This document shows, one piece after another, positions 22,019 to 22,977 of a stretch of DNA of 22,977 bases (the first letter of the stretch is position 1; every line of letters starts with the position of its first letter). Under the pieces are notes generated by a model. That model ran no database searches. It had not been told where the DNA came from and saw nothing but the letters and a program-made list of their open reading frames with translations. The DNA comes from Acidobacteriaceae bacterium. GTDB taxonomy: Bacteria; Acidobacteriota; Terriglobia; Terriglobales; Acidobacteriaceae. The stretch is from contig PMMJ01000294.1 of NCBI GenBank assembly GCA_003162255.1, forward strand, positions 1 through 22,977, read 5' to 3'. The translations under genes and the position numbers were made by a program.

Positions 22019-22977
22019 GTGCGAATTTTGATCTCCGCCGGCGAAGCCTCGGGCGAAATGTATGGCGCGCAACTGATTGAAGCGCTGCGGCGGCGGGCGG
22101 CCATTCCTGCTCGTGTGGTGACAGGGCTCGGCCCCGCCACCACGCAAGCATTGCAACTTGAATTTTTCGGCGCGGGCGGGGAGCGCATGCGGGCGGCGGG
22201 ATGCGAGATCGTTGTTGATGCGAAAGACCTTGCCGTCGTCGGCATCACTGAGGTTCTTAGCCGTCTGCCGAAGATTCTTGGGCTGTATCGGAAATTGCTT
22301 CGCGCGGTCGATGAGCAGCGCCCAGCGATGGCCATCGTCATCGACGCTCCGGCCTTCAACTGGCGCGTGGCGCGGCAGATGCGCAAGCGCGGCATTCCGG
22401 TGGTCTACTACGTCTGCCCGCAGTTCTGGGCGTGGCGGCAGGGGCGCGTCAAGTTGCTGCGCAAGTACGTCAACAAAGCGCTGGTAATTTTTCCCTTCGA
22501 AGAAAAGTTCTATCGCGATCGCGGAGTGGACGCGACGTTTGTGGGCCATCCGCTGGCCGATCTGCCCGCGCCTGCGATTAGTCGCGAAGCGTATGCGGCC
22601 GCTAACGGGCTCGACGCCGCGAAGCCTTGGATTACGCTGATGCCGGGCAGCCGCCGAAAAGAAGTGGGCATGAACCTGCCGACGATCCTCGAGGCGGCCG
22701 ATCGTATGCAGAAAGATCGTTTGCAGAAAGATCGACTGCCGAAAAATTGTCCAGAAGAAGAAGACCGTCTGGAAAAGGATCGTGTGGCCAACGGGTATGA
22801 ATTTCTGCTGCCGGTAGCGCGCACGCTGGACGCGTCGTTTCTCGCGGAGTTGATCGCGGCGCCGACTGAGACGAGTCAAACCGCGTCTCTACAGGGAAAT
22901 ATCCACCTCGTCCCCGAGGCGCTCCCTGCGCTCTACCATTCGCGGGCTGGGATCGTGGCCAGCGGCACGGCCACGGT
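22019..22977 (+). CDS. lpxB: Lipid-A-disaccharide synthase (3' end outside window)
   Basis: LpxB condenses UDP-2,3-diacylglucosamine with lipid X to form the lipid A disaccharide at the inner membrane. The visible 319 residues match the GT19 family: ISAGEASGEMYGAQL at the N-terminus, DLAVVGITEVL, VIDAPAFNWRVA, YYVCPQFWAWRQGRVK, FVGHPLAD, LMPGSRRKEVGMNLP and GIVASGTATV at the right edge. The start is GTG 22019, set by the conserved N-terminus. Two extra stretches are not in usual homologues: a five-residue tandem repeat (DRLQK-type, from 22700) between the LPGSR region and the next strand, and TSQTASLQ encoded by an inverted repeat at 22868-22889. A decayed copy of its 5' end lies 1.2 kb upstream. 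Confidence 0.95.
   Translation, partial: MRILISAGEASGEMYGAQLIEALRRRAAIPARVVTGLGPATTQALQLEFFGAGGERMRAAGCEIVVDAKDLAVVGITEVLSRLPKILGLYRKLLRAVDEQRPAMAIVIDAPAFNWRVARQMRKRGIPVVYYVCPQFWAWRQGRVKLLRKYVNKALVIFPFEEKFYRDRGVDATFVGHPLADLPAPAISREAYAAANGLDAAKPWITLMPGSRRKEVGMNLPTILEAADRMQKDRLQKDRLPKNCPEEEDRLEKDRVANGYEFLLPVARTLDASFLAELIAAPTETSQTASLQGNIHLVPEALPALYHSRAGIVASGTAT
22700..22786 (+). repeat. 15-bp tandem repeat in lpxB
   Basis: Units GATCGTATGCAGAAA, GATCGTTTGCAGAAA and GATCGACTGCCGAAA are contiguous (22700-22744). After 18 bases follow GACCGTCTGGAAAAG and a partial GATCGTGTG. They encode DRMQK, DRLQK, DRLPK, DRLEK and DRV, a charged helical insert in an enzyme that normally has none here. Confidence 0.8.
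22868..22889. repeat. Inverted repeat in lpxB coding sequence
   Basis: GAGACG and CGTCTC (22868-22873, 22884-22889) are perfect 6-base arms around a 10-base loop and encode ETSQTASL in an apparently inserted loop. A similar half element, CCGCCTCTCTACGGGA, occurs near 4255-4270. Confidence 0.4.

Noticed and set aside
21629..22879. Long minus-strand open frame of 416 codons opposite lpxB and the hypothetical gene
   Set aside because: It is very rich in Arg/His, matches no family and lies opposite two clear genes, one of them lpxB with all its motifs.

Overview
The window looks like a chromosomal segment of an acidobacterium, probably of the Koribacter/Terriglobia kind. This is inferred from the mix of genes (secreted CRTAC1 and HzsA-related proteins, a membrane serine/threonine kinase, a peptidase-MA/TPR protein, an LpxB of a Gram-negative envelope), the high GC content, frequent GTG/TTG starts, and many short GC-rich palindromes. 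No rRNA, tRNA, CRISPR array, transposase or phage gene was seen.

Layout. Positions 1-2762, minus strand: an AroF-type DAHP synthase, an HzsA-related c-type heme protein and the start of a secreted FG-GAP/CRTAC1 protein, tightly packed behind a 169-base or longer intergenic region that carries a perfect CRP-type palindrome. Positions 2971-10323, minus strand: a tyrosine degradation cluster (hppD, hmgA, fahA, and an MFS carboxylate transporter with the JEN1 signature) lying behind a peptidase-MA/TPR protein. Positions 10425-11603, plus strand: a DUF1624/HGSNAT-like membrane acyltransferase. Positions 11694-15513, minus strand: a YheT-type hydrolase, two hypothetical proteins and a transmembrane Ser/Thr kinase. 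Positions 15563-16364, plus strand: an FmdB zinc ribbon and a PilZ protein, with a parS-like 16-mer between them. Positions 16384-17634, minus strand: HemW. Positions 17741-20026, plus strand: a small zinc-ribbon protein and an MsbA-like ABC exporter. Positions 20108-20716, minus strand: a secreted hypothetical protein. Positions 21011-22977, plus strand: a membrane-anchored hypothetical protein and lpxB, which is cut by the window end.

How the genes work together. HppD, HmgA and FahA convert 4-hydroxyphenylpyruvate through homogentisate to fumarate and acetoacetate. The isomerase step (MaiA) is not encoded here. The MFS gene may move organic acids linked to this pathway. The ABC exporter and LpxB both fit lipid A/envelope biogenesis but are not in one operon.

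Most interesting signals: (1) short perfect palindromes that sit in frame inside coding sequences, in the ABC exporter linker and C-terminus, a loop of the acyltransferase, and LpxB, resembling a palindromic mini-element family; (2) a decayed copy of the lpxB 5' end about 1.2 kb upstream of lpxB; (3) a parS-like site; (4) a perfect CRP-type site; (5) a peptidase-MA protein whose HExxH motif reads HPLAH. I did not find a clearly new multi-gene system.
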